From contig JAWLHE010000014.1 of assembly GCA_041690495.1 (NCBI GenBank), positions 1 through 64,000 of the forward strand: a stretch of 64,000 nt of DNA. Reading direction: 5' to 3'. The stretch comes from DATAAP01 sp041690495 (GTDB taxonomy: Bacteria > Pseudomonadota > Alphaproteobacteria > CACIAM-22H2). Numbering within the stretch: position 1 is the first letter of the stretch; every line of letters starts with the position of its first letter. The translations under genes and the position numbers were made by a program. Positions 1 through 8,814 of this stretch are shown here, in pieces. Under the pieces are notes generated by a model. That model ran no database searches and had not been told where the DNA came from. It was given only the letters and a program-made list of their open reading frames with translations.

Positions 1-1
1 G

Positions 2-556
2 CTGCAGGAGCGGCTGGCCAAGCTGGCCGGCGGCGTTGCGGTGATCCGGGTTGGCGGCGCCACCGAGGTCGAGGTCAAGGAGCGCAAGGACCGCGTCGAC
101 GACGCGATGCATGCGACCAAGGCCGCCGTCGAGGAGGGCATCGTCGCCGGTGGCGGCGTGGCACTCCTGTACGCGACGAAGGCCCTGGCCAACCTGAAGG
201 GCGCCAACAATGACCAGCAGGTCGGCATCGACATCGTGCGCAAGGCGATTACCGCCCCCGCACGCCAGATCGCCGAAAACGCGGGCATGGACGGCGCGGT
301 CGTGGTCGGCAAGCTCATCGAGAACAAGAGCTCCAATCAGGGCTTTAACGCGCAGACCGGCGAGTATGTCGACATGATCAAGTCGGGCATCATCGACCCG
401 ACCAAGGTCGTGCGACTTGCACTGCAGGATGCCGCATCGGTTGCGGGGCTCCTGATTACGACCGAGGCGATGGTCGCCGACCGGCCGGAGAAGAAGGAAG
501 CCGCACCTGGCGGCATGCCGGGCGGCATGGGCGGCATGGGCGGAATGGACTTCTAA
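2..556 (+). CDS. groL: Chaperonin GroEL, C-terminal part (5' end outside window)
   Basis: This is the last ~184 codons of the 60-kDa chaperonin, a double-ring ATP-dependent folding machine in the cytoplasm. The frame is open from base 2. The visible part covers the end of the apical/intermediate region and the C-terminal equatorial domain. It includes the VEVKERKDRVDDAMHATKAA and EEGIVAGGGVAL stretches, which are near-invariant in GroEL. The protein ends in the Gly-Gly-Met repeat tail (GGMPGGMGGMGGMDF) that projects into the ring cavity. A strong terminator follows 33 bases after the stop. The start and any groS partner lie upstream of the window. Identification is secure. Confidence 0.98.
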   Translation: MQERLAKLAGGVAVIRVGGATEVEVKERKDRVDDAMHATKAAVEEGIVAGGGVALLYATKALANLKGANNDQQVGIDIVRKAITAPARQIAENAGMDGAVVVGKLIENKSSNQGFNAQTGEYVDMIKSGIIDPTKVVRLALQDAASVAGLLITTEAMVADRPEKKEAAPGGMPGGMGGMGGMDF

Positions 557-589
557 GCCTCTTTCCACCCGAGACCGCGCTTGAAGACG

Positions 590-626
590 GCGCCCACCGA
601 AGCGGTTCGGTGGGCGCTTTTCTTTT
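590..626 (+). terminator. Rho-independent terminator of groL
   Basis: An 11-bp perfect stem (GCGCCCACCGA at 590-600 with TCGGTGGGCGC at 607-617) with a 6-base loop is followed by TTTTCTTTT. This is a textbook intrinsic terminator. It separates the groL transcript from the sulfonate cluster. Confidence 0.95.
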
Positions 627-803
627 GCGCCAGGCGTCGCCGGAGGCCGGCGAATTGCAAAATAACAGAACACCCCGTATCATTTTCGCGGCCAACTCTT
701 GATCGGCCGGCGGCCGCCAGGGGTGATCTGTGACCCGGGCCGCGCAATAGCAGGCATGATCTGCGCGGTCTTTTGCCGCGAGACAAAGATGAGGACCAGA
801 GCC

Positions 804-2144
804 ATGCGATCCCAGGCGAACTCGCTCGAACACCAGTGGATGCCATTCACGTCGAACAAGCATTTCAAGCAGGAGCCGCGCCTGTTCGTCGAAGGCAAGG
901 GCATGTATCTGAAGAACCACCGGGGCGACACGGTGATCGACGGCGTGTCCGGGCTCTACTGCACGCCGGCGGGCCACGGCCGGCGCGAGATTGCGGAGGC
1001 GGTGCATGCACAACTCATGACGCTGGACTTCGTGCCACCGTTCCAGTTCGGCCATGACAAGGCGTTCGAGCTCGCCCGCCGCCTCGGCGAGATCACGCCC
1101 GGTGACCTCGACTATGTGATGTTCACGAATTCCGGTTCCGAGTCCGTCGATACGGCCATGAAGATGGCGTTGCAGTACCACCGCTCACGCGGCCAGGCGC
1201 AGCGTACGCGCTTCGTCAGCCGGGAGCGCGCCTATCACGGCGTGAATTTCGGCGGACTGTCGCTGGCCGGCATGGTTCGCAATCGCGAAAGCTTCGGGCC
1301 GACATTGCCGGGCGTCAGCCACATCCGTCACACCGCGCTGCCCGAGCACCGGTTTACGCGTGGCGAGGCAGAAACCGGGGCCGACCTTGCTGACGACCTG
1401 CAGCGCCATGTCGATCTCTACGGCGCGGACACGATTGCAGCCTGCGTGATCGAGCCGATCGCCGGCTCTTTCGGAATCCTGGTGCCGCCCAAAGGCTACC
1501 TAAAGCGCATTCGCGAGATTTGCGATCGCCACGGCATCCTGCTCATCTTTGACGAGGTCATCTGCGGCTTCGGCCGCACCGGGCAGGCTTTCGCCGGGCA
1601 GAGCTTCGGCGTCACGCCCGACATTATGACGATGGCCAAGGCGCTGACGAACGGCGTCATTCCGATGGGCGCAGTCGCCGTCAGCGACAAGGTCTATCAT
1701 GCTGTTGTCGATGCAGGACCGGCGAAGGGCATCGAGTTCTTCCATGGCTACACCTACTCGGGGATTCCGGTCGCCTGCGCAGCGGCGCTCGCGTCGCTGG
1801 ACATCTATCGCAGCGAAGGTCTGTTCGAGCGCGCTGCGGAAATGTCGCCGTACTTCCTGGATGCGGTTTACGCGTTGCGGGACATCCCGATCGTTACGGA
1901 TATCCGCGGCTACGGCATGCTTGGTGCCATCGACCTCGAGGCGTCCGACAAGCCGGGCGCGCGCGGCTACGAGGTTCTCCAGGACCTGTTCAATTCCGGG
2001 CTGCTGGCGCGCGTGACGAACGACACGGTGATCTTCGCACCCGCGTTCATCGCCAAGCGGAAGCATATAGACGAAATCTTCGACAAGGTGCGCCGTGTCC
2101 TGTCGCGCCACGCGCAGCGTGCGGGGGTGCGCCTGGCGGGCTGA
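804..2144 (+). CDS. tpa: Class III aminotransferase, probable taurine (or beta-alanine):pyruvate aminotransferase
   Basis: A 446-residue PLP-dependent class III transaminase that moves an omega-amino group to pyruvate. The sequence follows the omega-amino acid:pyruvate transaminase family closely: HQWMPFTSNKHF near the N-terminus, FTNSGSESVDTAMKMA for PLP phosphate contacts, LLIFDEVICGFGRTG with the PLP-ring Asp, and the Schiff-base Lys in TMAKALTNGVIPMGA (about residue 279). I chose the ATG at 804 because GAGGA lies about 9 bases upstream. The in-frame ATG at 789 has no such site. It sits directly upstream of a taurine-type ABC importer and in the same cluster as xsc, so taurine to sulfoacetaldehyde is the likely reaction. 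The family also includes beta-alanine transaminases, and sequence alone does not settle the substrate. Confidence 0.8.
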   Translation: MRSQANSLEHQWMPFTSNKHFKQEPRLFVEGKGMYLKNHRGDTVIDGVSGLYCTPAGHGRREIAEAVHAQLMTLDFVPPFQFGHDKAFELARRLGEITPGDLDYVMFTNSGSESVDTAMKMALQYHRSRGQAQRTRFVSRERAYHGVNFGGLSLAGMVRNRESFGPTLPGVSHIRHTALPEHRFTRGEAETGADLADDLQRHVDLYGADTIAACVIEPIAGSFGILVPPKGYLKRIREICDRHGILLIFDEVICGFGRTGQAFAGQSFGVTPDIMTMAKALTNGVIPMGAVAVSDKVYHAVVDAGPAKGIEFFHGYTYSGIPVACAAALASLDIYRSEGLFERAAEMSPYFLDAVYALRDIPIVTDIRGYGMLGAIDLEASDKPGARGYEVLQDLFNSGLLARVTNDTVIFAPAFIAKRKHIDEIFDKVRRVLSRHAQRAGVRLAG

Positions 2145-2207
2145 CCCGAAGATGGCATCTCAGGACGCTCAATAAATCCAAAGAAGCTCGATAAACAGGA
2201 GGCTCGA

Positions 2208-3221
2208 ATGAGGACTTGGTTCGGTGCAGCGCTTGCGGCGAGCGCCCTAGCGGTTTTCGCCGCGGGCGATGTTCTTGCGCAGTCAAAAACGGTGACGATC
2301 GCCTATCAGGACATGACGGTGCCGTACCGCACGGCAATGGTTGCGAAGGAGTTCGAGAAGGCGACCGGCTGGACGATCAATTGGCGCATGATTCCGGGGG
2401 GCGGCGACGTCATCCGGGCGATGGCGTCGGGGGACGTGAAGCTCGGTGAGGCGGGCTCCAGCCCGATCGCAGCTGCGGTTTCGCAGGGTCTCAATCTCGA
2501 GCTGTTCTGGATTCTGGACGACATCGGCGATGCCGAGGCGCTGGTGGTTCGCAATGGAGCCGGCATACTTGCGCCTCAGGACCTGAAGGGTAAGCGAATC
2601 GGCGTGCCGTTCGTGTCGACCACGCATTTCCACCTGCTGTTCGCGCTCGAGCAGTTCAATATCCCCGCCAATCAGGTCCGGGTCGTGAACATGCGCCCGC
2701 CCGAGATCGCGGCGGCATGGGAGCGCGGCGACATCGATGCGACGTTCGTGTGGAATCCGGCGCTTGCCAGGGTCAAGCAGAACGGCACAGTCATGGTGTC
2801 GTCCGGGACTCTGAGCAGCTGGGGCAAGGCGACGTTCGATGGATACCTGGTCGACAAGACCTTCGCGCGCCAGAACCCCGAGTTCATGACGGCTTTCATC
2901 CGGGTTCTCGCCGCGGCCGATGAGGCGTATAGGAAGAATCAGGCTGAATGGACGGCGAATTCGCCGCAAGTGGCCGATGTCGCGAAAATCACCGGTGCCA
3001 AGGCCGAAGACGTTCCCGGGAGCATGGCGCTCTATCGCTTCCCGACGCTCGAAGAGCAGGCCTCGAACAAGTGGCTCGGCGGCGGCAAGGACGGGGGCGC
3101 GGCACGGGCGCTGGCTTTCACTTCGGCATTCCTGAAGGAGCAGGGCCGGGTCGAGAAGGTTCTGCCTGACTATGGGGCCGTCGTGAACCCCGAATGGGTC
3201 AAGCGCGCCGCTGCGAAGTAG
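2208..3221 (+). CDS. tauA: Taurine ABC transporter, periplasmic substrate-binding protein
   Basis: A 337-residue periplasmic binding protein of the TauA/SsuA (NitT/TauT) family that captures taurine or related sulfonates. An N-terminal signal peptide ends near DVLA|QSK at about residue 25. The mature part begins KTVTIAYQDMTVPYRTAM and contains GSSPIAAAVSQGLNLELFW and DLKGKRIGVPFVSTTHFHL, which are typical of TauA. The ATG follows AACAGGAGG at ideal spacing. It is 63 bases downstream of the aminotransferase and is followed by a hairpin and then tauB, so it probably heads or shares the tauABC transcript. Confidence 0.92.
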   Translation: MRTWFGAALAASALAVFAAGDVLAQSKTVTIAYQDMTVPYRTAMVAKEFEKATGWTINWRMIPGGGDVIRAMASGDVKLGEAGSSPIAAAVSQGLNLELFWILDDIGDAEALVVRNGAGILAPQDLKGKRIGVPFVSTTHFHLLFALEQFNIPANQVRVVNMRPPEIAAAWERGDIDATFVWNPALARVKQNGTVMVSSGTLSSWGKATFDGYLVDKTFARQNPEFMTAFIRVLAAADEAYRKNQAEWTANSPQVADVAKITGAKAEDVPGSMALYRFPTLEEQASNKWLGGGKDGGAARALAFTSAFLKEQGRVEKVLPDYGAVVNPEWVKRAAAK

Positions 3222-3239
3222 GCCTGCCGTCATAGAGAA

Positions 3240-3270
3240 GACCTGTCCGGCCGATGGGTCCGGACAGGTC
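3240..3270 (+). other. Intergenic mRNA hairpin between tauA and tauB
   Basis: A perfect 11-bp inverted repeat (GACCTGTCCGG at 3240-3250, CCGGACAGGTC at 3260-3270) has a 9-base loop and no T-run after it. This position in binding-protein transporters usually hosts a stem that protects the upstream binding-protein mRNA or partly terminates transcription, so that TauA is made in excess over TauB and TauC. That role is inferred. Confidence 0.75.
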
Positions 3271-3294
3271 CTTCCACCTGCTTTCAGGACAACG

Positions 3295-4089
3295 ATGAGC
3301 GTCCTTCAACTCCGCGACGTCTCGGTCGCATATCCCGTCGCATCGGGTGAATCGCTGATTGCGCTTTCGGACGTCAATCTGACGATGCGTGACGGCGACT
3401 TCGTCGTGGCGCTCGGTGCCTCCGGCTGCGGCAAGACGACGATGCTGAACTGCATCGCTGGTTTCTTGGCTCCGACAGCGGGCGAGATCCTCCTCGACGG
3501 CCGAATGGTCGTCGGGCCGGGCGCAGACCGAGGCGTCGTATTTCAGAAGCATGCGCTGATGCCCTGGCTCAATGTCGTCGACAACGCGGCGTTTGGCTTG
3601 CGGATGCGCGGCATCGCGAAGCCCGAGCGACGCAGAATCGCAATGGAAAAGCTCGCCTTGGTGGGCCTTTCGGAGTTCGCCGACCGCCCCATCTACGAGC
3701 TCTCCGGCGGGATGCAGCAGCGCGTCGGAGTCGCTCGTGCCCTGGCGAGCGACCCGGAACTGATGCTGATGGACGAGCCCCTCGGCGCGCTTGATGCTCT
3801 TACGCGGGAGTCGATGCAGGAGCTGATTCTCGATGTGTGGCATCGCACGGGCAAAAAGGTCTTCTTCATCACGCACAGCGTCGAAGAGGCCCTGTTTCTC
3901 GCGACGCATCTGATCGTCATGTCGCCGCGGCCAGGCCGCATCGTACACCGCTACGAGCTCGACTTTTCGCGGCAGTTCATCGAATGCCGCGACGCACGAA
4001 AGGTCAAATCGGACCCCGAGTTCATCCGCCTGCGCGAGGCCGTTCTCGCGGTGATCCAGCAACGCGAGCCGGCGGAGAGGGCGGCATGA
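3295..4089 (+). CDS. tauB: Taurine ABC transporter, ATP-binding protein
   Basis: A 264-residue ABC ATPase that powers sulfonate import at the inner membrane face. Walker A is GASGCGKTT (about residues 41-49), the Q-loop is VVFQKHALMPWLNV, the signature is LSGGMQQR (about 136), Walker B is LMLMDEPLGALD, and the switch His is in FITHSVEEALFLA. The KHALMPWLNV Q-loop is characteristic of the TauB/SsuB/NrtD group. The stop overlaps the tauC start by 4 bases (ATGA), so the two subunits are translationally coupled. Confidence 0.93.
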   Translation: MSVLQLRDVSVAYPVASGESLIALSDVNLTMRDGDFVVALGASGCGKTTMLNCIAGFLAPTAGEILLDGRMVVGPGADRGVVFQKHALMPWLNVVDNAAFGLRMRGIAKPERRRIAMEKLALVGLSEFADRPIYELSGGMQQRVGVARALASDPELMLMDEPLGALDALTRESMQELILDVWHRTGKKVFFITHSVEEALFLATHLIVMSPRPGRIVHRYELDFSRQFIECRDARKVKSDPEFIRLREAVLAVIQQREPAERAA

Positions 4090-4967
4090 GGGCCCCTGCC
4101 GACGACGAAAACGCCATCGTGATGCCGGTGCAGGCATTGGGTTCCGTCAAAGCCGAACCGGACAAGCGCAGATCGCCGCTTCGCGTTCCATCCTTTCCGG
4201 ATACGCGATCGAGCACGATGATCAGCGTGGTTACCGTCGTCGCGCTCCTGATTCTGTGGTGGGTCGCGACCGAGCGCGCATGGCTGCCGCCGCTATTCCT
4301 GCCGTCGCCCGAATCCATCGTTCGTCGTTTCCTCGAGGCAACCAAGGGCGACGTTGGCGGGACGACGCTGGCCGGCCACTTCTGGTGGAGCATGTTCCGT
4401 GTGTTCAGTGCGTTCGGGCTTGCCTGTGTGACGGCGGTTCCGATCGGCATTGCCATGGGGGTCAACCGGTACATGCGCGGCATCTTCGATCCGCCGGTCG
4501 AGTTCTACAGGCCGTTGCCGCCACTGTCCTACCTGCCGCTGGTCGTGATCTGGTTCGGGATCGACGAGGCGTCGAAGATCATCCTGATCTATCTCGCCTG
4601 CTTTGCGCCGCTCGCCCTCAGCGCGCGAGCCGGCGTTCGCTCGGTGTCGATCGAGCAGATCCATGCGGCATATTCGATGGGCGCGTCGCGCCGGCAGGTC
4701 GTCTGGCACGTCGTTCTGCCGGCGGCCTTGCCCGAGATCCTGACCGGAATGCGGATCGCCATCGGCTTCGGCTGGACGACGCTCGTCGCCGCCGAGATGG
4801 TTGCGGCGAATGCGGGGCTGGGGCAGATGGTCCTCAATGCGTCGAACTTCCTTCGCACCGACATCGTCGTCATGGGGATCATCGTCATCGGCATCGTCGC
4901 CTATGCGTTCGATCTGCTGATGCGCTTCGCCGAGAGGGCGCTCGTGCCTTGGAAGGGCAGGGTATGA
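4086..4967 (+). CDS. tauC: Taurine ABC transporter, permease
   Basis: A 293-residue inner-membrane permease with about six helices, starting near residue 40 (ISVVTVVALLILWWVAT). The cytoplasmic EAA-type loop that docks the ATPase is at about 195-218 (AYSMGASRRQVVWHVVLPAA). The start at 4086 overlaps the tauB stop, and the open frame further upstream lies inside tauB. The family is TauC/SsuC. The roughly 40-residue hydrophilic N-terminal extension is longer than in E. coli TauC. It is the last transporter gene, and the iclR-type regulator starts 48 bases on. Confidence 0.92.
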   Translation: MRAPADDENAIVMPVQALGSVKAEPDKRRSPLRVPSFPDTRSSTMISVVTVVALLILWWVATERAWLPPLFLPSPESIVRRFLEATKGDVGGTTLAGHFWWSMFRVFSAFGLACVTAVPIGIAMGVNRYMRGIFDPPVEFYRPLPPLSYLPLVVIWFGIDEASKIILIYLACFAPLALSARAGVRSVSIEQIHAAYSMGASRRQVVWHVVLPAALPEILTGMRIAIGFGWTTLVAAEMVAANAGLGQMVLNASNFLRTDIVVMGIIVIGIVAYAFDLLMRFAERALVPWKGRV

Positions 4968-5015
4968 TATGTACAATTTAAGCTTGTCGATGCATCGCTG
5001 CCGATAGGACCAACC

Positions 5016-5870
5016 ATGGATATGCCCGGGCGCCAGAAAGCCAGATCCTCCCAGCCGGCGCGCAAGCGCGGGCCGAAAGGATCGACGATCGACAAGACGT
5101 TCACGATCCTTGATGCTGTCGTTGAGTCCGAGGCGCCGGTTTCCGTATCCGAGATGGGGGCGAGGTTCGGCCTGCCCAAGGCCACCGTCCACCGGATCTG
5201 CGTCTTCCTGGAGCGCAAAGGCTTCGTCCAGCGCGAACTCGACGGCAAGCGCTTCACCATCGGACCGCATCTGATCGACCTTGCCCACCGCACCGCACGG
5301 GCATCGTTCAAGCTTGCCTCGCGCCACGCAATTCTTCAGGCGCTGTCCGAGAAGATCGGCGAGACATGCAATATCGGCATTCTCGATCGCGACCGCATCG
5401 TTTACATCGATCGCGTCGAGGCAAACTGGCCGCTGACGATCCAGTTCCGCACGGGCTCGACCGTTCCGTTGCACTGTACGGCGATCGGCAAGCTGTTCCT
5501 GGCCCACATGCCCGGCGATCAGGTGGAGAAGATGCTCGGGACCGCGCCGCTGCAGCGCTTTACCGATACCACCATCACAGCCACCGCCGCGATGCTGCGC
5601 GAACTCGAGCGCATCCGTTCGCAGGGCTTCTCGATCGACAACGAGGAGTATCTCGGGGGCGTGATCTGCATTGCGGTGCCGGTTCTCGATCAGCACGGAA
5701 AGATCTGCGCCGCGCTGGCGATGCAGGCGCCACGCGCGCGCATGACCCTGACGGAGATGCAACGCCATCTGCCCGCACTGCGTAAGTCGGCCACGCAGGT
5801 ATCACAGTCTCTGCTCGGTGGCGGACAGGAAGAACCGGCCGCGCGGACGCGGCTATCGCGGCGCGCCTAG
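5016..5870 (+). CDS. IclR-family transcriptional regulator, probable regulator of the sulfonate cluster
   Basis: A 284-residue regulator. After a basic N-terminal tail there is an IclR winged helix-turn-helix (about residues 22-85; SVSEMGARFGLPKATVHRI). The C-terminal effector domain follows (about 100-260), including CNIGILDRDRIVYIDRV, LHCTAIGKLFLAHM and GGVICIAVPVLDQHG. It lies between the importer and xsc in the same direction, so control of taurine or sulfoacetaldehyde catabolism is likely but inferred. GntR/MocR-type TauR regulates this pathway in several alphaproteobacteria, so an IclR here is a different solution. A candidate operator lies between it and xsc. Confidence 0.9.
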   Translation: MDMPGRQKARSSQPARKRGPKGSTIDKTFTILDAVVESEAPVSVSEMGARFGLPKATVHRICVFLERKGFVQRELDGKRFTIGPHLIDLAHRTARASFKLASRHAILQALSEKIGETCNIGILDRDRIVYIDRVEANWPLTIQFRTGSTVPLHCTAIGKLFLAHMPGDQVEKMLGTAPLQRFTDTTITATAAMLRELERIRSQGFSIDNEEYLGGVICIAVPVLDQHGKICAALAMQAPRARMTLTEMQRHLPALRKSATQVSQSLLGGGQEEPAARTRLSRRA

Positions 5871-5951
5871 GGGCCTTGTCGGATGAACGACCCGCAGCAC
5901 GGCGCCGGGCGGCGCTGTGCCGGGCCTTGCGCCGAATGCACTGCGATGTTA

Positions 5952-5976
5952 AAAATGGACTTAATCGTTCCGTTTT
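5952..5976. promoter_or_regulatory. Candidate IclR operator upstream of xsc
   Basis: An inverted repeat, AAAATGGA (5952-5959) and TCCGTTTT (5969-5976), with 7 of 8 positions matching around an AT-rich 9-base spacer. It lies about 65 bases upstream of the xsc start and just downstream of the iclR-type gene. IclR proteins bind imperfect palindromes with GGA/TCC-like cores. Assignment to this regulator is inference. The 169-base gap from 5871 to 6039 has no gene. Confidence 0.45.
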
Positions 5977-6039
5977 GAAGAAGGCTGCGGACTGGCGAGC
6001 GCTCATCCGATCGTCAACGCCACCGCTCAGGAGGAAACC

Positions 6040-7752
6040 ATGACCCGGATGACCAGCAGTGAGGCCTTCGTCGAGACGCTCGCGGCCAATGGCGTGAAGC
6101 ACGTCTTCGGCATCGTCGGGTCTGCCTACATGGACGCCCTTGACATTTTCGAGCCGGCCGGCATCCGCTTCATCAGCGTCGCGCACGAGCAGAACGCTGC
6201 ACACATGGCCGATGGCTATTCCCGGGTGACCAACAGACATGGCGTCTGCATCGCCCAGAACGGGCCCGGCATCACAAACTTCGTGACCGCGATCGCGGCG
6301 GCTTATTGGGCTCATTCTCCCGTCATCGCGATCACACCGGAGACCGGCAGCGGCACGATCGGCCTCGGCGGCTTCCAGGAGACCGAGCAGCTGCCGTTCT
6401 TCGAGAAGATCACGAAATATCAGGTTCACGTGAACCGTCCCGACCGCCTCGCCGAACTGACGAACCGTGCATTCCACCTCGCCCTTACCGAGCGCGGCCC
6501 GGCGCAGATCAACATTCCGCGCGACTACTTCTACGGTGAAGTGGACGTCGAGATCCCGAAGCCTCAGACGATCGAGCGCTCGGCCGGCGGCCCGCAGAGC
6601 CTGGAGGAAGCGGCCAAGGCGCTTGCTTCGGCGAAATTCCCGGTGATCGTGGCCGGTGGCGGCGTCATCATGTCGGATGGCTTGGCCGAGGCCCGCGCGC
6701 TGGCCGAGCGGCTGTCGGCACCGGTCGTCACCAGTTATCTTCACAACGACGCATTCCCGGCGAGTCACGAGCTCTCCTGCGGGCCGCTCGGCTACCAGGG
6801 CTCCAAGGCGGCGATGCGTATCATTGCCCAGGCCGACGTGGTGCTGGCGCTCGGCACGCGGCTCGGTCCGTTCGGCACCCTGCCGCAATACGGCATCGAC
6901 TACTGGCCCAGGAACGCCAAGATCATCCAGGTCGACAGCGACATCCGCATGCTCGGTCTGGTCAAGCAGATCTCGGTCGGCATCCATGGCGATGCCAAAG
7001 GCGCCGCGGCGGCGATCCTCGATCGCCTTGCCAACCAGAAGATAGAGGCGCACGGCAATCGCGACGCGCGCATGGCCGAGATCCGCAAGCAGAAGGCCGA
7101 GTGGGGCGCCGAGCTTGACGGGATGTCGTCGGCGGGCGGCAGCCCAATAGCACCCCGCCGCGCGCTGCGCGAGCTCGAGAAAGCAATGCCGAAGAACGCC
7201 GTGGTCAGCACCGATATCGGCAATGTCTGCTCCGTCGCCAACAGCTACTTGAAGTTCGAGAGTGCGCCGAGCTTCCTCGCGGCAATGAGCTTCGGCAATT
7301 GCGGCTATGCATTCCCGACCGCGATGGGCGCGAAAGTGGCGCGCCCGGACCGGCCGGCCGTGGCCTATGTCGGTGACGGCGCCTGGGGCATGAGTCTGGC
7401 GGAGGTTTTGACCTGTGTCCGCGAGAACATCCCGGCGACCGCTGTCGTCTTCAACAACGGCCAGTGGGGCGCCGAGAAGAAGAACCAGATCGACTACTAC
7501 GCCGACCGCTATATCGGCACGAATCTCAAGAACCCGAGCTTTGCCGGGATTGCCAAGGCGATGGGCGCGGAGGGGATAACCGTCGACCATCCGGACCAGA
7601 TCGGCGACGCGTTGAAGCGGGCGACGGGCAACGGGCGCTGCACGGTGCTCGAGATCATGCTGACCGAGGAGCTTGGCGACCCGTTCCGGCGCGATGCGCT
7701 CAAGAAGCCGGTCCGCCTGCTCGACAAGTACAAGGCGTACACCGTCAAGTGA
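6040..7752 (+). CDS. xsc: Sulfoacetaldehyde acetyltransferase
   Basis: A 570-residue ThDP-dependent enzyme that converts sulfoacetaldehyde plus phosphate to acetyl phosphate and sulfite, the C-S bond cleavage step for C2 sulfonates. The N-terminal Pyr domain contains the activating Glu in VAHEQNAAHMADGYSRV (about residue 50) and QNGPGITNFVTAIAAAYWAHSP. The central domain runs from about 195 to 330. The C-terminal PP domain carries the ThDP motif GDGAWGMSLAEVLTCVREN to NNGQWGAEKKNQ (about 446-480). The Gln-Trp-Gly-Ala-Glu-Lys-Lys-Asn-Gln stretch and the IGTNLKNPSF segment mark Xsc rather than acetolactate synthase. AGGAGG precedes the ATG. Downstream pta faces it on the other strand. Confidence 0.96.
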   Translation: MTRMTSSEAFVETLAANGVKHVFGIVGSAYMDALDIFEPAGIRFISVAHEQNAAHMADGYSRVTNRHGVCIAQNGPGITNFVTAIAAAYWAHSPVIAITPETGSGTIGLGGFQETEQLPFFEKITKYQVHVNRPDRLAELTNRAFHLALTERGPAQINIPRDYFYGEVDVEIPKPQTIERSAGGPQSLEEAAKALASAKFPVIVAGGGVIMSDGLAEARALAERLSAPVVTSYLHNDAFPASHELSCGPLGYQGSKAAMRIIAQADVVLALGTRLGPFGTLPQYGIDYWPRNAKIIQVDSDIRMLGLVKQISVGIHGDAKGAAAAILDRLANQKIEAHGNRDARMAEIRKQKAEWGAELDGMSSAGGSPIAPRRALRELEKAMPKNAVVSTDIGNVCSVANSYLKFESAPSFLAAMSFGNCGYAFPTAMGAKVARPDRPAVAYVGDGAWGMSLAEVLTCVRENIPATAVVFNNGQWGAEKKNQIDYYADRYIGTNLKNPSFAGIAKAMGAEGITVDHPDQIGDALKRATGNGRCTVLEIMLTEELGDPFRRDALKKPVRLLDKYKAYTVK

Positions 7753-7792
7753 GCCCCGTTGCTCGATGCGGTCGAAAGCCTCTCAGCTTGCA

Positions 7793-8767
7793 TTAAGACG
7801 TGGCCAGGGTGACCGCGCACGCTACGACCACGTCGTCGACGCTGGCACCGCGCGACAGGTCGGTGACTGGCCGGGCAAAGCCCTGAAGAAAGGGGCCGAT
7901 CGCGGTGGCGCCGCCGAGCCATTGCGTGAGCTTGTATCCGATGTTGCCGGCGTCGAGGTCGGGGAAGACCAGGACGTTTGCCTGTCCCGCTACCGCGCTC
8001 GGCTGTTTTACTTTCTTCACCGCAACGGCGGGCACCAGGGCGGCGTCGCCCTGCAACTCGCCGTCGATGGCGAGATCGGGAATGCGCTCTCGCACCAGCG
8101 CCAGGGCCTGCGTGACCTTGTTGATCCGCGCGTGCGCGGCACTGCCTTTGGTAGAGAAAGAGAGCAGGGCGACACGCGGCGGATCGCCGAGCAGGCGCTC
8201 GGCGCTGCGCGCCGATGCTATCGCGATATCGGCAAGCTCCGCCGCCGTCGGATCGACATTCACCGCGCAGTCCGCGAAGATCAACGCCTTCGGTCCGCCC
8301 CCGAGGAAGTCGGGCACGACCATCAGGAAGTAGCTCGACGGCAGCGTGATTCCATCGGCGAGGCCGACCGTCATCAGGCCCGCCTCGATGACGCGGCGGG
8401 TCGGGTTCGCGGCGCCGGCCACCATCGCATCCGCGTCGCCCTGCCGCACCATCATACCGCCGAAGTAGAGCGGTTTCGAAACCAGGCGGGTGGCCATGGC
8501 GGCGCTCATCTTCTCGCGACCCGCGGCGCAGTCAGCTCCGTAGGCTCCGAGGCGGCCGTCGCTACGCGGATCGATCACGGTGATGCCGCCGAGATCGACA
8601 TCGGCGGCGCGAGCCGTTTCCGGCGTAGCGAGGACGATCGGCGTCGCGATCCCTTCGTCCCTGAGCCGACGGGCCGCGGCGAGGATTCGCGCATCCTCGC
8701 CTTCGGGCAAGACGACGCGCAGGCGGCGCCGACGCGCAAGCTCGATCAGGTCCTGAATCATATCCAT
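7793..8767 (-). CDS. pta: Phosphate acetyltransferase
   Basis: A 324-residue single-domain phosphotransacetylase that turns acetyl phosphate from Xsc into acetyl-CoA. It spans the short-form Pta domain: VVLPEGEDARILAAARRL at the N-terminus, GAANPTRRVIEAGLMTVG, FADCAVNVDPTAAELADIA, and LVFPDLDAGNIGYKLTQWL near the C-terminus. It is transcribed toward xsc, with 40 bases between the two stops, and is divergent from the citrate synthase gene, with 47 bases between starts. Pta next to Xsc is a common pairing in taurine gene clusters, and the opposite orientation is unusual. ATG codons at 8767 and 8761 are both possible starts. Confidence 0.95.
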   Translation of the reverse strand: MDMIQDLIELARRRRLRVVLPEGEDARILAAARRLRDEGIATPIVLATPETARAADVDLGGITVIDPRSDGRLGAYGADCAAGREKMSAAMATRLVSKPLYFGGMMVRQGDADAMVAGAANPTRRVIEAGLMTVGLADGITLPSSYFLMVVPDFLGGGPKALIFADCAVNVDPTAAELADIAIASARSAERLLGDPPRVALLSFSTKGSAAHARINKVTQALALVRERIPDLAIDGELQGDAALVPAVAVKKVKQPSAVAGQANVLVFPDLDAGNIGYKLTQWLGGATAIGPFLQGFARPVTDLSRGASVDDVVVACAVTLATS

Positions 8768-8814
8768 CGGTTTCGGATCCTCGCCAGGCGTGGCTTCGCA
8801 CGAGGGGACAACAC

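Noticed and set aside
659..686. Inverted repeat AAAATAAC/ATCATTTT upstream of the aminotransferase gene
   Set aside because: The arms match poorly beyond AAAAT, and the site does not resemble the candidate operator at 5952-5976.
3837..4085. 5' extension of the tauC frame into tauB
   Set aside because: The extension is inside tauB in another frame. The ATGA overlap at 4086 is the normal coupled start.
5575..7590. A 671-codon minus-strand frame
   Set aside because: It is antisense to xsc, which has complete ThDP motifs in the plus-strand frame.
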